A stretch of DNA of 48,065 nucleotides from Clostridiales bacterium (GTDB lineage: Bacteria > Bacillota > Clostridia > Peptostreptococcales > Natronincolaceae), in the NCBI GenBank assembly GCA_012519835.1, contig JAAYPJ010000091.1, forward strand, positions 1 to 48,065, read 5' to 3'. Shown here piece after piece: positions 34,412 through 43,086 of this stretch. Below the pieces are notes generated by a model. It was not told the DNA's origin. It saw nothing but the letters and a program-made list of their open reading frames with translations, and ran no database searches. The position numbers were made by a program, and so were the translations under genes. Each line of letters starts with the position of its first letter. Position 1 is the first letter of the stretch.

Positions 34412-35695
34412 TCAAATCAAAAAAGGCTCGTATTTGTGATAATGCGTTTTCTCAACACCTGCTTTTGCCCTGATTCCTTTTTCCGCGTATTCTAATTCGG
34501 CTACCACGCCGTCATCATGCAGATCCGATATAAGACCGGCCCTATCGTAAGGAATCAATAGATCAACCCCAATAATCTGTGGACTTATCCTGTCCCTTAT
34601 ATATTGTATCAACAGTTCCAAATTTTCACCTGTTTTTGCAGAAACGGTTAATGTCTTATCCTGCCTGGGAATTAATGTTGTATCCGATATTTTATCAATT
34701 TTATTATAAACGTTTATTATATTTTTATTTTCAACACCCAGTTCGCGCAATACATTAAACGTAGTTTCTCTTTGTAGATTGTATTCCTCATTTGAAGCGT
34801 CTATAACATGTATAAGCAAATCCGCATATTTCACTTCCTCCAGGGTTGCCTTAAAAGCATCTATTAAGGCATGGGGCAATTTGCTTACAAATCCGACTGT
34901 ATCCGTAAGTATAAATTCCAATTTATCCGGAAAAGACAACTTGCGCATGGATGTATCCAATGTGGCAAACAGCACATCCTTGACATAAACTTCCCTGGCA
35001 TAATCATATCCTTCACTCATTTTTAATAGCGAGTTCATGAGCGTGGATTTTCCCGAATTCGTATAGCCTACCAAGGCAACAATCGGAAGTCCCGACTTGA
35101 TCCTTCTTCCCCTCTGGACCCGTCTGTTTTTTCTGACTTCCTTTAATTCATGTTGTATATCATCGATTCTTCTTAATATATGTCTACGGTCGGTTTCTAA
35201 TTTTTGTTCACCGGGTCCTCTGGTGCCTATTCCTGCACCCAGCTGGGACAATTGTCTGCCCAACCCTATAAGTCTCGGCAATCTATATTTTAATTGTGCC
35301 AATTCCACCTGGAGCCTGCCTTCCTTTGTATTTGCCCTTTGGGCGAAAATATCCAAAATAAGGACAGTACGATCAATAACGTTAACATTCAGGATATCCT
35401 CCAGATTTCGTATCTGGGAACCGGACAGTTCATCGTTGAATATGACCATATTTACCCCTAAAGTTTCACATAGCTGTTTTATTTCCTCCGCCTTTCCTTT
35501 ACCTATATAGTAGGCAGCATCTATGGATGGCCTATTTTGAATCGCTATAGCTAAGACCTCGGCATTTGCAGCCTTGGCCAGTTCACCTAATTCCTCCATG
35601 GAAGCTTCTATATCAACACTTTCCTTTTCCCCGGTATTATTCAATCCTACTAATATTACCCTTTGTTTTTCATCTTGCATGGTTTCTGTTCCCAT
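34412..35695 (-). CDS. hflX: GTPase HflX
   Basis: Ribosome-binding GTPase that rescues or splits stalled ribosomes under stress. The N-terminal HflX domain (AAYYIGKGKAEEI, IFNDELSGSQIRNLED), the linker GTRGPGEQKLETDRR and the G domain (GYTNSGKSTLMN near residue 206, DTVGFV, NKID) are all present, with a C-terminal HflX-type tail. 427 residues. The ATG follows AAGGAG at about ten bases. It lies downstream of yunB behind a good promoter. Confidence 0.95.
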   Translation of the reverse strand: MGTETMQDEKQRVILVGLNNTGEKESVDIEASMEELGELAKAANAEVLAIAIQNRPSIDAAYYIGKGKAEEIKQLCETLGVNMVIFNDELSGSQIRNLEDILNVNVIDRTVLILDIFAQRANTKEGRLQVELAQLKYRLPRLIGLGRQLSQLGAGIGTRGPGEQKLETDRRHILRRIDDIQHELKEVRKNRRVQRGRRIKSGLPIVALVGYTNSGKSTLMNSLLKMSEGYDYAREVYVKDVLFATLDTSMRKLSFPDKLEFILTDTVGFVSKLPHALIDAFKATLEEVKYADLLIHVIDASNEEYNLQRETTFNVLRELGVENKNIINVYNKIDKISDTTLIPRQDKTLTVSAKTGENLELLIQYIRDRISPQIIGVDLLIPYDRAGLISDLHDDGVVAELEYAEKGIRAKAGVEKTHYHKYEPFLI

Positions 35696-35765
35696 ATAAA
35701 TTCTTCTCCTTTTGTATAAAACAACCTATTGTTGTTTGCGGTTTTCCCTGATGATCCCTGTTTCT

Positions 35766-35794
35766 AATATAACATACCCTATACGTACTCACAA
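35766..35794 (-). promoter_or_regulatory. Promoter of hflX (extended -10)
   Basis: TTGTGA, a 17-base spacer and TATATT preceded by TGT on the minus strand, about 70 bp before the hflX ATG and just after yunB. Confidence 0.65.
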
Positions 35795-35806
35795 CCGGCA
35801 CCTAAC

Positions 35807-36463
35807 CTAGTTGGGGGTAATAAACGGCACGCAGATATAATTTTCGGGAATTTTACCGACAATAATTGTCTCTGCCACCGGAAGGTATGTTGTCACATGC
35901 ATATTGCTCGAGTTAAAGGGCACTATTACCTTGGCTTCCGTATTGACAATCAAATATACCCTATGTCTTGTCTGGTTTATACCGGCATGTTCAAATTCTG
36001 TCCCAAAATTTACATCAACCATGCCCATTGGGGTTATGGTTAATTTTATTCTGGGTCCGCATTGTGCAAAAAATTGGCTTCCTATAATATTACCCAGGGG
36101 TATCCTTTCGGTAGCCTCTCCGGTTTGCCCAAGGTGATCCTGAATGGTCAGCGCAACATCTGATGCTATGCTATTCATCATAAATGTATCGGCTTGCATC
36201 ATGACTATATTTCCTTCGGAATCCTCTTTTATGGAAATCAAGTCTTTATATCCTATATCCTGTCTCAATACCTTGCGTATGGATTCATTTATAACTCTCG
36301 TGATCATCTCTTGCGCCTTCAGTTCCCCGATAGCTAATACCATAGGCACTATTTTCCTATCCAGGTATACAAAATAGCCACCTAAAATTAGGGTAACCAT
36401 AACTATTATCGATATAATCCTAAATTTTATATTGCTCCTTTTCCTGACTTTAATAGCATCCAA
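35807..36463 (-). CDS. yunB: Sporulation protein YunB
   Basis: YunB is needed for spore formation or germination quality in Bacillus and is made in the mother cell under sigmaE; its biochemistry is unknown. The protein has a basic N-terminus, one transmembrane helix (about residues 14-33), and a long extracytoplasmic domain with the family blocks ITRVINESIRKVL, IPLGNIIGSQFFAQCGPRI and DVNFGTEFEHAGINQTRHR. The start is a TTG five bases after AAGGGTGG; an ATG eleven codons earlier has no SD. A sigmaE-like promoter lies upstream. Confidence 0.88.
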   Translation of the reverse strand: MDAIKVRKRSNIKFRIISIIVMVTLILGGYFVYLDRKIVPMVLAIGELKAQEMITRVINESIRKVLRQDIGYKDLISIKEDSEGNIVMMQADTFMMNSIASDVALTIQDHLGQTGEATERIPLGNIIGSQFFAQCGPRIKLTITPMGMVDVNFGTEFEHAGINQTRHRVYLIVNTEAKVIVPFNSSNMHVTTYLPVAETIIVGKIPENYICVPFITPN

Positions 36464-36494
36464 ATATACCACCCTTTTTATTATTATACAGTGC

Positions 36495-36521
36495 ATGTAT
36501 GTCTATTGTGATTGAATATAT
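36495..36521 (-). promoter_or_regulatory. Candidate sigmaE-type promoter of yunB
   Basis: ATATATT and CATACAT separated by 13 bases on the minus strand resemble the mother-cell sigmaE consensus (ATATT, 13-15, CATACA-T). This agrees with the known sigmaE dependence of yunB in Bacillus. A TATAAT lies closer to the gene but has no good -35. Confidence 0.45.
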
Positions 36522-36561
36522 TGCTTATTTATATAGTATTAATGGGATTAAAACATAATGT

Positions 36562-36587
36562 ATAGTTTGCATAAACTATGATATAAT
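36562..36587 (+). promoter_or_regulatory. Extended -10 promoter with palindromic operator candidate, PBP1A gene
   Basis: TATAAT at 36582-36587 is preceded by TGA, an extended -10. Directly upstream ATAGTTT and AAACTAT form a perfect inverted repeat with the centre GCAT (36562-36579), covering the spacer where a repressor could block RNA polymerase. The -35 is poor. Confidence 0.55.
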
Positions 36588-36696
36588 TGTAATGTTAATA
36601 CGTTTGTGTTATATTTATAATGTTGTTTTGAAGTTAAAATATTATGAATTAATTTTTTCACTGGCCTGCAAGTTTCTGTATTAACGGAGGTGTTAC

Positions 36697-39273
36697 ATGA
36701 TGTCGGAAAAAAAATCTCAAAAACAAAACAGTAAAAATAATAAAAAAAGAAAAGTGAGTGTTATCAGGGTATTATTGGTTGCAATTATACTGATCGGCTT
36801 CATTGCAGCAGGCGCCACCGCAGGCATAGTCATGAGTGTTATAAAAACAGCGGAACCTATTGATGCTTCGAACATATATGAAATGTTAGACCAGAGTTCC
36901 TTTATTTTGGATTCTGAGGGTCAAGTAATTGAACAAATTCAATCTAACAATTTCAGGGTTGTAATAGATTATGCCGAAATGCCTAAACATTTAAGGGATG
37001 CTTTCGTGGCTATAGAAGACGAACGATTTTGGACTCATAAGGGTGTAGATATTAAACGTATTTTTGGCGCATTTTGGGCAAATATACGTACCGGTTCTAA
37101 ACAAGGAGCCAGTACAATCAATCAACAGTTGGCTATCAATTTATATTTGAATCGGTCAGATAAGACATATACCAGAAAAATAAAGGACGCTTATTATGGC
37201 ATAATGTTGGACAAACAACTATCGAAAGAACAAATTTTGGAGGCATATTTAAATACAATTTATTTAGGAAGTAACTCGTATGGGGTACAGGCCGCGTCAC
37301 AGGTATACTTTTCTAAAGACGCCAAGGACCTTACCATCGCGGAATCAGCATTAATCGCGGGTATTACGAGACATCCTTCTAAAAATTCACCGATTATAAC
37401 GTTGGAAAAAGCGGACGTTAACGAACATCATATTATACTGGACGACTCTGATCCCGTATATACTGTGGTAATGAATGAAAAAATCGATGAACATGTTATC
37501 AAAAGACAAAAACTGGTGCTCAATTCAATGAAACGATTGGGTTTTATTACAGACACCCAATACAACCAAGCATTACAGGAGGATGTTAAATCCAGTTTAA
37601 AACCCAACCGTTTGGTGGCCAGGGATATTTCTTCATATTTTGGGGATTTGGTAAAAAGAGATGTTATAAAAACCCTTGAAAACCACGGATATTCTAATGA
37701 TGAGGCAAACAGTATGCTTTATTCGGGTGGTCTTAGAATCAACAGTACGTTGGATACAAAAATTCAAAAAATACTGGAAGAGGAATATGCCGACCCAAAT
37801 AATTTTCCCAAAATAAAGGGTTCTGATAAGGCTACCTTATTAAAGAAAAAAGGCTTTTCCGAAGATGAGCAAAAAAACCTGGTGGACGATAAGGGGCAGA
37901 TCCAACCACAGTCAGCCATGGTAATTAGTGATCCCCAAACCGGTGAAATCAAGGCTATAATAGGCGGACGCATGACATCGGGGCAAAAAATATTTAACAG
38001 GGCCCTAAGCCCACGACAACCGGGTTCTTCTATTAAACCCATAGCTGTCTATACACCGGCCATTGATCATGGCTTTACCACGTCAAATGTGATTGACGAT
38101 ATACCGGGCTACTTCAACAAATCAACTCCCGGCAAGCCCTGGCCCAGAAACCTATATTTAAGCGGGGGATACCGAGGCCTTATTACACTCCGCGAAGCTC
38201 TGGAGCGTTCCAGCAACTTGGTTGCCGTTAAGCTGGGAAGCATGCTGACCGGAAGCGAAAACAGCTCAATAAGTACCATGCTGGACTATATGAAAAAAAT
38301 GGGCATAACCACCGTCTATACCAAAGATAATCCCTTGGTTGTCAATGGTAAAAAATACACAGACGAAAGCCTGCCTACCGCTTTAGGCGGTATGACAAGA
38401 GGGGTCAGTCCATTGGAAATGGACGCTGCCTTCAACGTATTGGCCAACAACGGAACATATACTAAACCAATTACATTCACCTCAATATATGATAGACACG
38501 ATAACCTCATTTTAGAAAACACACCCGAACGGCACCGGGTAGTAACTCCCCAGGTCGCATATGTTGTAACCGATATGCTCCGCGGTGTAGTTACATCTTC
38601 CAGGGGCACAGGGGGGGGCGCAAGTATCGGCAATATACCTGTGGCCGGTAAAACAGGCACAACAGATGATCGGAAGGACGCCTGGTTTATAGGCTATACA
38701 CCCTATTATTCAGCTTCCGTATGGATTGGTTCCGATCAGCCTGTAAGCCTGGCTACAGGCAGCTCGGCCGCAGCAACTTTGTGGGGCAAGGTGATGAAAA
38801 GGGTCCACGAGGGCCTTACCTTTAAAGATTTTGGAATGCCGAGTGACATAGTCAGGGTCAATGTATGTACTATTTCCGGTAAGCTTCCTACAGAAGCTTG
38901 TGCCCTGGATCCAAGGGGCAGTACTGTAAGAAGTGAGATATTCATAAAAGGCACCGAACCTAAGGAAGAATGCAACTGTCACGTATTTGCGGATATCCAT
39001 ACGCCATCGGGCAAATTGGCTACAGCTCTGACACCGCTTTGGCTGACGGAATCCAGGGTTTTCGTAAAAAGGCCTGTGCCTTATTATCCGTCCGAAAATG
39101 GCGGCATAACCCCGTTGGATTATATTTACGAAATACCGTATGAATACTATGATCCACTGGTAGACGGGTTCGGGGACTCCTTTCCAAGTTGGCCGGCGAA
39201 CGGTGAAGAGACAGGCAACAGTTATAATGAATATGAAGACGACAATATTGTGGAATCTGAAAATAACTATTGA
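36697..39273 (+). CDS. Bifunctional class A penicillin-binding protein (PBP1A family)
   Basis: Polymerises and crosslinks peptidoglycan at the outer membrane face. A basic cytosolic tail and one transmembrane helix (about residues 22-47) precede the GT51 glycosyltransferase with EDERFWTHKGVD near residue 106 and the QGASTINQQLA block, then the transpeptidase with SxxK GSSIKP (near 443), SSN (near 503) and KTGTT (near 650). The C-terminus ends in an acidic Asn/Glu-rich tail. 858 residues. The ATG is six bases after GGAGG. It is the only large plus-strand gene in the middle of the window and has its own promoter and terminator. Confidence 0.95.
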   Translation: MMSEKKSQKQNSKNNKKRKVSVIRVLLVAIILIGFIAAGATAGIVMSVIKTAEPIDASNIYEMLDQSSFILDSEGQVIEQIQSNNFRVVIDYAEMPKHLRDAFVAIEDERFWTHKGVDIKRIFGAFWANIRTGSKQGASTINQQLAINLYLNRSDKTYTRKIKDAYYGIMLDKQLSKEQILEAYLNTIYLGSNSYGVQAASQVYFSKDAKDLTIAESALIAGITRHPSKNSPIITLEKADVNEHHIILDDSDPVYTVVMNEKIDEHVIKRQKLVLNSMKRLGFITDTQYNQALQEDVKSSLKPNRLVARDISSYFGDLVKRDVIKTLENHGYSNDEANSMLYSGGLRINSTLDTKIQKILEEEYADPNNFPKIKGSDKATLLKKKGFSEDEQKNLVDDKGQIQPQSAMVISDPQTGEIKAIIGGRMTSGQKIFNRALSPRQPGSSIKPIAVYTPAIDHGFTTSNVIDDIPGYFNKSTPGKPWPRNLYLSGGYRGLITLREALERSSNLVAVKLGSMLTGSENSSISTMLDYMKKMGITTVYTKDNPLVVNGKKYTDESLPTALGGMTRGVSPLEMDAAFNVLANNGTYTKPITFTSIYDRHDNLILENTPERHRVVTPQVAYVVTDMLRGVVTSSRGTGGGASIGNIPVAGKTGTTDDRKDAWFIGYTPYYSASVWIGSDQPVSLATGSSAAATLWGKVMKRVHEGLTFKDFGMPSDIVRVNVCTISGKLPTEACALDPRGSTVRSEIFIKGTEPKEECNCHVFADIHTPSGKLATALTPLWLTESRVFVKRPVPYYPSENGGITPLDYIYEIPYEYYDPLVDGFGDSFPSWPANGEETGNSYNEYEDDNIVESENNY

Positions 39274-39294
39274 TTAAATAACTGCTGATTAAAT

Positions 39295-39336
39295 AAAAAG
39301 GTTATATTTCTAAAATTTCAGATATATAACCTTTTT
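39295..39336. terminator. Bidirectional terminator between the PBP gene and mobB
   Basis: AAAAAGGTTATAT pairs with ATATAACCTTTTT around a loop of about 16 bases. The genes on both sides converge on it, so it can end the PBP transcript and the mobB transcript. Confidence 0.85.
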
Positions 39337-39421
39337 GTTATTTATGAAATTTGTTTGCTGGGTATTCCCATCGAGCTGAAACCAATTAACACAGCAAATC
39401 ACTTAAAACCGTCCTGTTATG

Positions 39422-40168
39422 TTATCGATTTATTGTCACTTTTATCTCTTTGCCTTTTTTATAACCCTCCAGTTCCTTAACAACCCCCAATACTGCATTT
39501 GCAAGTATATCCTCTACAAAGGGTACAATTTGAATTTTATTGCCATCTACCAAAAGTTCCACCTCTGTATTTAATATTCTACAGTTTTCCCTTTTTGCTT
39601 CCCCTTTTAATATTTTAGAGCCTAATTCCCTGCAATTGAAACCACAGGCATCACAACACTCGGTTGGAAAGTCCGGCAATCTGTCATATACCTTTTCCTC
39701 TATTAAATCCACTAATCTTTCTATGTTATCTATAGAATTGATCACCGGCAAACCCTTATATTCCGTCTCGGTATTGGATATCACCCCTGATATACAGAAA
39801 GTTAATTCATCATATTTTGCTTCTATGCCTTCCTTGTCGATAGCCGCCACTATTCTAGGTGCATTAATATCTGTAACACCCTCCAAAATTACAAAATCGT
39901 GGTCATAGAATCTCAATAACTTATCCATGCTGATCCTCTCTTGAAACAGCACATCCGTTTCATACATCCCCCTAGCGGTTACCAGCTGTGAACCGGCCTT
40001 TTTATGTCTGTCCGTATTTGTCCCCTCCGTGTCCATAGCAAATTTTTCAAAATGAATATCTTTAACAGAACCTACTGTGTATCTTCTTCTCCTCAATTCC
40101 CTTATTATATTTTCTATAATCGTGGTCTTTCCTGTTTTAGATGTACCTATTACCGACAGAACTTTCAT
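39422..40168 (-). CDS. mobB: MobB-like molybdopterin-guanine-dinucleotide biosynthesis GTPase with C-terminal Fe-S motif
   Basis: MobB binds GTP and assists attachment of GMP to molybdopterin, making the bis-MGD cofactor of enzymes such as formate dehydrogenase. The N-terminus is a P-loop domain (VIGTSKTGKTTIIENII near residues 5-21) with the MobB blocks DTEGTNTDRHKKAGS and FVILEGVTD. At about residues 171-196 it carries CDACGFNCREL...GEAKRENC, the same spacing as the 4Fe-4S motif of RnfB (C-x2-C-G...C...C), which ordinary MobB lacks. I use the ATG eight bases after GGAGG; a GTG precedes it by one codon. Last gene of the Moco-riboswitch operon. Confidence 0.85.
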   Translation of the reverse strand: MKVLSVIGTSKTGKTTIIENIIRELRRRRYTVGSVKDIHFEKFAMDTEGTNTDRHKKAGSQLVTARGMYETDVLFQERISMDKLLRFYDHDFVILEGVTDINAPRIVAAIDKEGIEAKYDELTFCISGVISNTETEYKGLPVINSIDNIERLVDLIEEKVYDRLPDFPTECCDACGFNCRELGSKILKGEAKRENCRILNTEVELLVDGNKIQIVPFVEDILANAVLGVVKELEGYKKGKEIKVTINR

Positions 40169-40270
40169 CACGTTTGCCTCCCCATTTGTAATAATTTTAA
40201 TTATAAATGAACAATTTAAGTATCAGATTTTGATAAGGAAAATGCCTCGGGGACTATATATCCCGACAAA

Positions 40271-40996
40271 CTAACTCACATATAAATACATCAATGCAGA
40301 TGTACATAACAGGCTTGAAAATATAACCAGGTAGTCAGTATAAGACATTTCCAAAACCGTGTAGCTTGTCCTCGTTTCATATGCCCTGAATCCGCGCATT
40401 TCTATGGACATAGACAGTTTTTGCGCCCTTATTATAGTGCTTACAAAAACCGGTGTAAAGAGATAGGAATATACACGAAACCTTTCCCTCAAAGGTATTT
40501 TTTCTATTTCTATACCCCTGAGCTGAATTGCAATCACGGAATCCTTTATCTCCTCTATCAATATCGGCAAAAACCTGATGCCTATTGATACCATAAAAGC
40601 AATTTCGTAAGGTAGTTTCCACTGAACAAGTCCCTGTACTATTTCCCTCGAATTTGAGGTTGTAATTATGGTTGCAGACAAGATTATTATCATAATCCTG
40701 ATAACAAATTCCAAACCTTTTTGAAGTCCAACTGTGGTTAAGATAACCAATTCCCCCACTTCAATAAGGGTTCGGCCACCTGCAGAAAACACACTTTGTA
40801 TTACTGCTATAGCCAGGAGCACATACAAAAGTCTTTTTATCTTTCTCAAAATTTGCAGCATATTTGTTTTAAAAATCAGGGAAATTATTATGGTTATCAG
40901 CAATACTCCGTTCAAAAACAATACATCTTTAATGAATATGGCCAGTGTGGACAGGCACAATACAATCACTAATTTTGTTCTGGGATCAACGTTCAT
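40271..40996 (-). CDS. ecfT: ECF transporter transmembrane component EcfT
   Basis: Membrane coupling protein that links the S component to the two ATPases. About five or six hydrophobic helices; the two coupling-helix motifs appear as QLRGIEIE (near residue 160) and EMRGFRAYETR (near 204), the Arg-Gly pairs being the usual ATPase contacts. The N-terminus MNVDPRTKLVIVLCLS is typical of the family. The start ATG at 40996 follows GAGG at nine bases and overlaps the preceding ATPase gene by 11 bases. A TTG five codons earlier is possible. Confidence 0.9.
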   Translation of the reverse strand: MNVDPRTKLVIVLCLSTLAIFIKDVLFLNGVLLITIIISLIFKTNMLQILRKIKRLLYVLLAIAVIQSVFSAGGRTLIEVGELVILTTVGLQKGLEFVIRIMIIILSATIITTSNSREIVQGLVQWKLPYEIAFMVSIGIRFLPILIEEIKDSVIAIQLRGIEIEKIPLRERFRVYSYLFTPVFVSTIIRAQKLSMSIEMRGFRAYETRTSYTVLEMSYTDYLVIFSSLLCTSALMYLYVS

Positions 40997-41657
40997 TTCT
41001 CTTGTCCTCAACTATTTCACCCTCATGCATTTTTAAAATGCGGTCGGAAATCTGATCAATGAAAGCATAATCATGAGTTATAACTGTCATCCCTATTCCC
41101 TCACCATGAAGTTTTTTCAGTACTTGAACCAAGACTTTCCGCCGCTCGACATCCAGTCCTTTAGTGGGTTCGTCCAATATTAAATACCCCGGTTCGTTTA
41201 CCAATATGGCGGCTAAGGCGAGGCGTTGTTTTTCCCCCTGGCTTAACTTGAGGGGAAATGAATTTTTTATATGGTTTAGTTGGAACAAATCAAGCAACAA
41301 CGCTGTTTTTTCCTCTATATATTTTTTGTCAAGGCCTTTAATCTCAGGAATAAATTTGATTTCATCTTCCACCGTATTAGAAAAAAATTGTTTTTCCGGG
41401 TTTTGAAACAGGTAGCCTATCTTTCTTCCAATTTGGCCTAAGGACATCTCGGCTATGTCTTCGCCAACCAGATATATTTCACCCGAGTCAGGTCTCAATA
41501 TTCCCATCATCAACTTACCCAAGGTGGTTTTTCCGCTTCCGTTAGGTCCTATTATACAGGTTATATCTTTAATATTTATATCTATATCTATATTTTTTAT
41601 AATTTTTTTACCCTTTATATACCCAAAATTCACACTTTTAAGCCCTATTGAGTCCAA
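40986..41657 (-). CDS. ecfA: ECF transporter ATPase EcfA (second copy)
   Basis: ABC ATPase subunit. Walker A IIGPNGSGKTT is near residue 36, the Q-loop in YLFQNPEKQFFS, the signature LSQGEKQRLALA, Walker B YLILDEPTKGLD and the switch His in VITHDYAFID. The start is uncertain: I choose a TTG at 41657 with GGTGA five bases upstream; an ATG at 41669 sits directly on the SD. Either way it overlaps the previous ATPase gene. The LSQG signature replaces LSGG. Confidence 0.9.
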   Translation of the reverse strand: MDSIGLKSVNFGYIKGKKIIKNIDIDINIKDITCIIGPNGSGKTTLGKLMMGILRPDSGEIYLVGEDIAEMSLGQIGRKIGYLFQNPEKQFFSNTVEDEIKFIPEIKGLDKKYIEEKTALLLDLFQLNHIKNSFPLKLSQGEKQRLALAAILVNEPGYLILDEPTKGLDVERRKVLVQVLKKLHGEGIGMTVITHDYAFIDQISDRILKMHEGEIVEDKRNER

Positions 41658-42345
41658 CAGTTTCACCATCCTTGAACTCTTCTAATTTGCCATCCTTTAG
41701 TTGTAGGACTCTATCGGCAATTTGAAGATTGTCTAAATCATGTTCTATTAAAACTATTGTCTTTCCCTCTCCCTTTAATTCCTTTATAACCTCTCTGATT
41801 TTTATTTTACCCTCATGGTCTATTTGGGACAATATTTCATCAAATAACAATATTTCTGTTTCCATAGCAAGGACAGAAGCTATAGCTATCAGCTGCTTCT
41901 GCCCTCCTGATAAACTGTTGGGGTTTTCCAGTCTATACTTTTCCATATTAACTATCTTCAATACCCTCTCGATCCTTAATCCTATCTCTTCTCTCGCAAC
42001 ACATAAATTTTCCGGACCGAATGCTATTTCATTTTCAACTGTAGGCGAAAAAAGCTGTGTATCCGGATCCTGGAATACTATTCCCACCTTTGTGGCTATT
42101 TCAGGTAATTTCATATCCAATATATTCTTACCCCAAATTTTAACTTGGCCTCTTGCCTCCCCCTTATAAATATGGGGAATTATACCGCATATATTGTATA
42201 GCAATGTGCTCTTCCCGCAACCGCTCAGTCCCACTATTGCTACCGCTTCCCCCTCCACTACCTTTAGATTTACACCGTTTAATATCTCTCTAAGATTTCC
42301 CTCGTACTTATAGTATAGATCATTAACTTCTATAGGATAAATCAT
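41638..42345 (-). CDS. ecfA: ECF transporter ATPase EcfA (first copy)
   Basis: ABC ATPase forming a heterodimer with the next gene product. Walker A IVGLSGCGKSTLLYNI near residue 38, Q-loop IVFQDPDTQLFS, signature LSGGQKQLIAIA, Walker B ILLFDEILSQID. The Walker B continues DEI instead of the common DEP. The ATG has GGGGA about ten bases upstream and its first base is the last base of the stop codon of the 56-residue gene (TAATG), which means coupled translation. Confidence 0.92.
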   Translation of the reverse strand: MIYPIEVNDLYYKYEGNLREILNGVNLKVVEGEAVAIVGLSGCGKSTLLYNICGIIPHIYKGEARGQVKIWGKNILDMKLPEIATKVGIVFQDPDTQLFSPTVENEIAFGPENLCVAREEIGLRIERVLKIVNMEKYRLENPNSLSGGQKQLIAIASVLAMETEILLFDEILSQIDHEGKIKIREVIKELKGEGKTIVLIEHDLDNLQIADRVLQLKDGKLEEFKDGETVGLNRA

Positions 42346-42515
42346 TACAATTCTATCCCCAAAACATACTCAGCCTGTCTTTGGCCAAAGGGAGGCGTAT
42401 ATCCTGTCTTTTTATTAATTTTGCCTATGGATACACCTACCGCTATAAGAATTATAATTATTAGAAACACCAATAAAACCGCGTTTCTTCTATTCGATCT
42501 ATTCAATTTATTCAA
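42345..42515 (-). CDS. 56-residue single-span membrane protein in the ECF operon
   Basis: A short gene hidden between the S component and the first ATPase. It starts at TTG 42515, six to seven bases after GAGGGGTG, overlaps the S-component stop by eight bases, and ends one base into the ATPase start. The peptide begins MNKLNRSNRRNAVLLVFLII, has one hydrophobic helix (about residues 12-30) and a polar tail with TGYTPPFGQRQAEY. Its place resembles that of the small CbiN/NikN subunits of metal ECF systems, but it has one helix, not two, and I do not recognise the sequence. Confidence 0.7.
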   Translation of the reverse strand: MNKLNRSNRRNAVLLVFLIIIILIAVGVSIGKINKKTGYTPPFGQRQAEYVLGIEL

Positions 42516-43086
42516 CCGTTTCACCCCTCGACATTAGACTTGTCAAAATACCTTGCTGTCCTAATTTATTAATCATTGTATAGGCTATTATACCCCCTAC
42601 TCCTCCGGACAGAGCAGCGCTGGATAAAATTAAAATCAAAGGCACAAAGGGCAATCTAAAGAAAATTACATTTACGAGAAAGGTTCCGCTAAGATTTGCC
42701 ATCATTCCACATAGAAAGAAATTGCCTAAACTGGGATTGCGATATCTTACCAATATAAGAAGTATATCTACCGCCAATCCCGGAATTATATAGGTTAAAA
42801 AACTCATGATACCATGGGTCCCGAATATACCTAAGCTGACTATCATTATAGCCTGCACTGAGGCTATAATGGTAGCTACACCTATTTTATTAATCAATCC
42901 CACCCCTAATACAATCCATATCATATAAAACCCACCTGCAATGGCCCCCCCGGGAATATACAGGGGTCCCGTAATAATATGAACCAAAGGAACTATGACA
43001 GGTTTTGTAGCTATGCCCAAGGTAGCCATCAAGGCCATTAAAATAAGTTCAAATGCGGAAAATTTTCTTATAAACTTTTTAAACAT
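42508..43086 (-). CDS. ECF transporter substrate-binding S component, substrate unknown
   Basis: 192 residues with about six hydrophobic helices, the architecture of an ECF S component, and glycine-rich loops ITGPLYIPGGAIAGGFYMIW (near residues 38-57) and FLCGMMANLSGTFLVN. It does not start with the CbiM signature and I cannot match it to a vitamin-specific family. The operon lies behind a Moco riboswitch and ends with mobB, so a molybdopterin-related compound, a pterin, or Mo/W are the obvious candidates (inference). The ATG follows GGGGGAG. Confidence 0.82.
   Translation of the reverse strand: MFKKFIRKFSAFELILMALMATLGIATKPVIVPLVHIITGPLYIPGGAIAGGFYMIWIVLGVGLINKIGVATIIASVQAIMIVSLGIFGTHGIMSFLTYIIPGLAVDILLILVRYRNPSLGNFFLCGMMANLSGTFLVNVIFFRLPFVPLILILSSAALSGGVGGIIAYTMINKLGQQGILTSLMSRGETVE

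Noticed and set aside
41638-42345. CbiMNQO-type cobalt transporter for the ECF operon
   Set aside because: The S component lacks the CbiM N-terminus and the small protein has one helix, and the leader is a Moco motif, not a cobalamin riboswitch.
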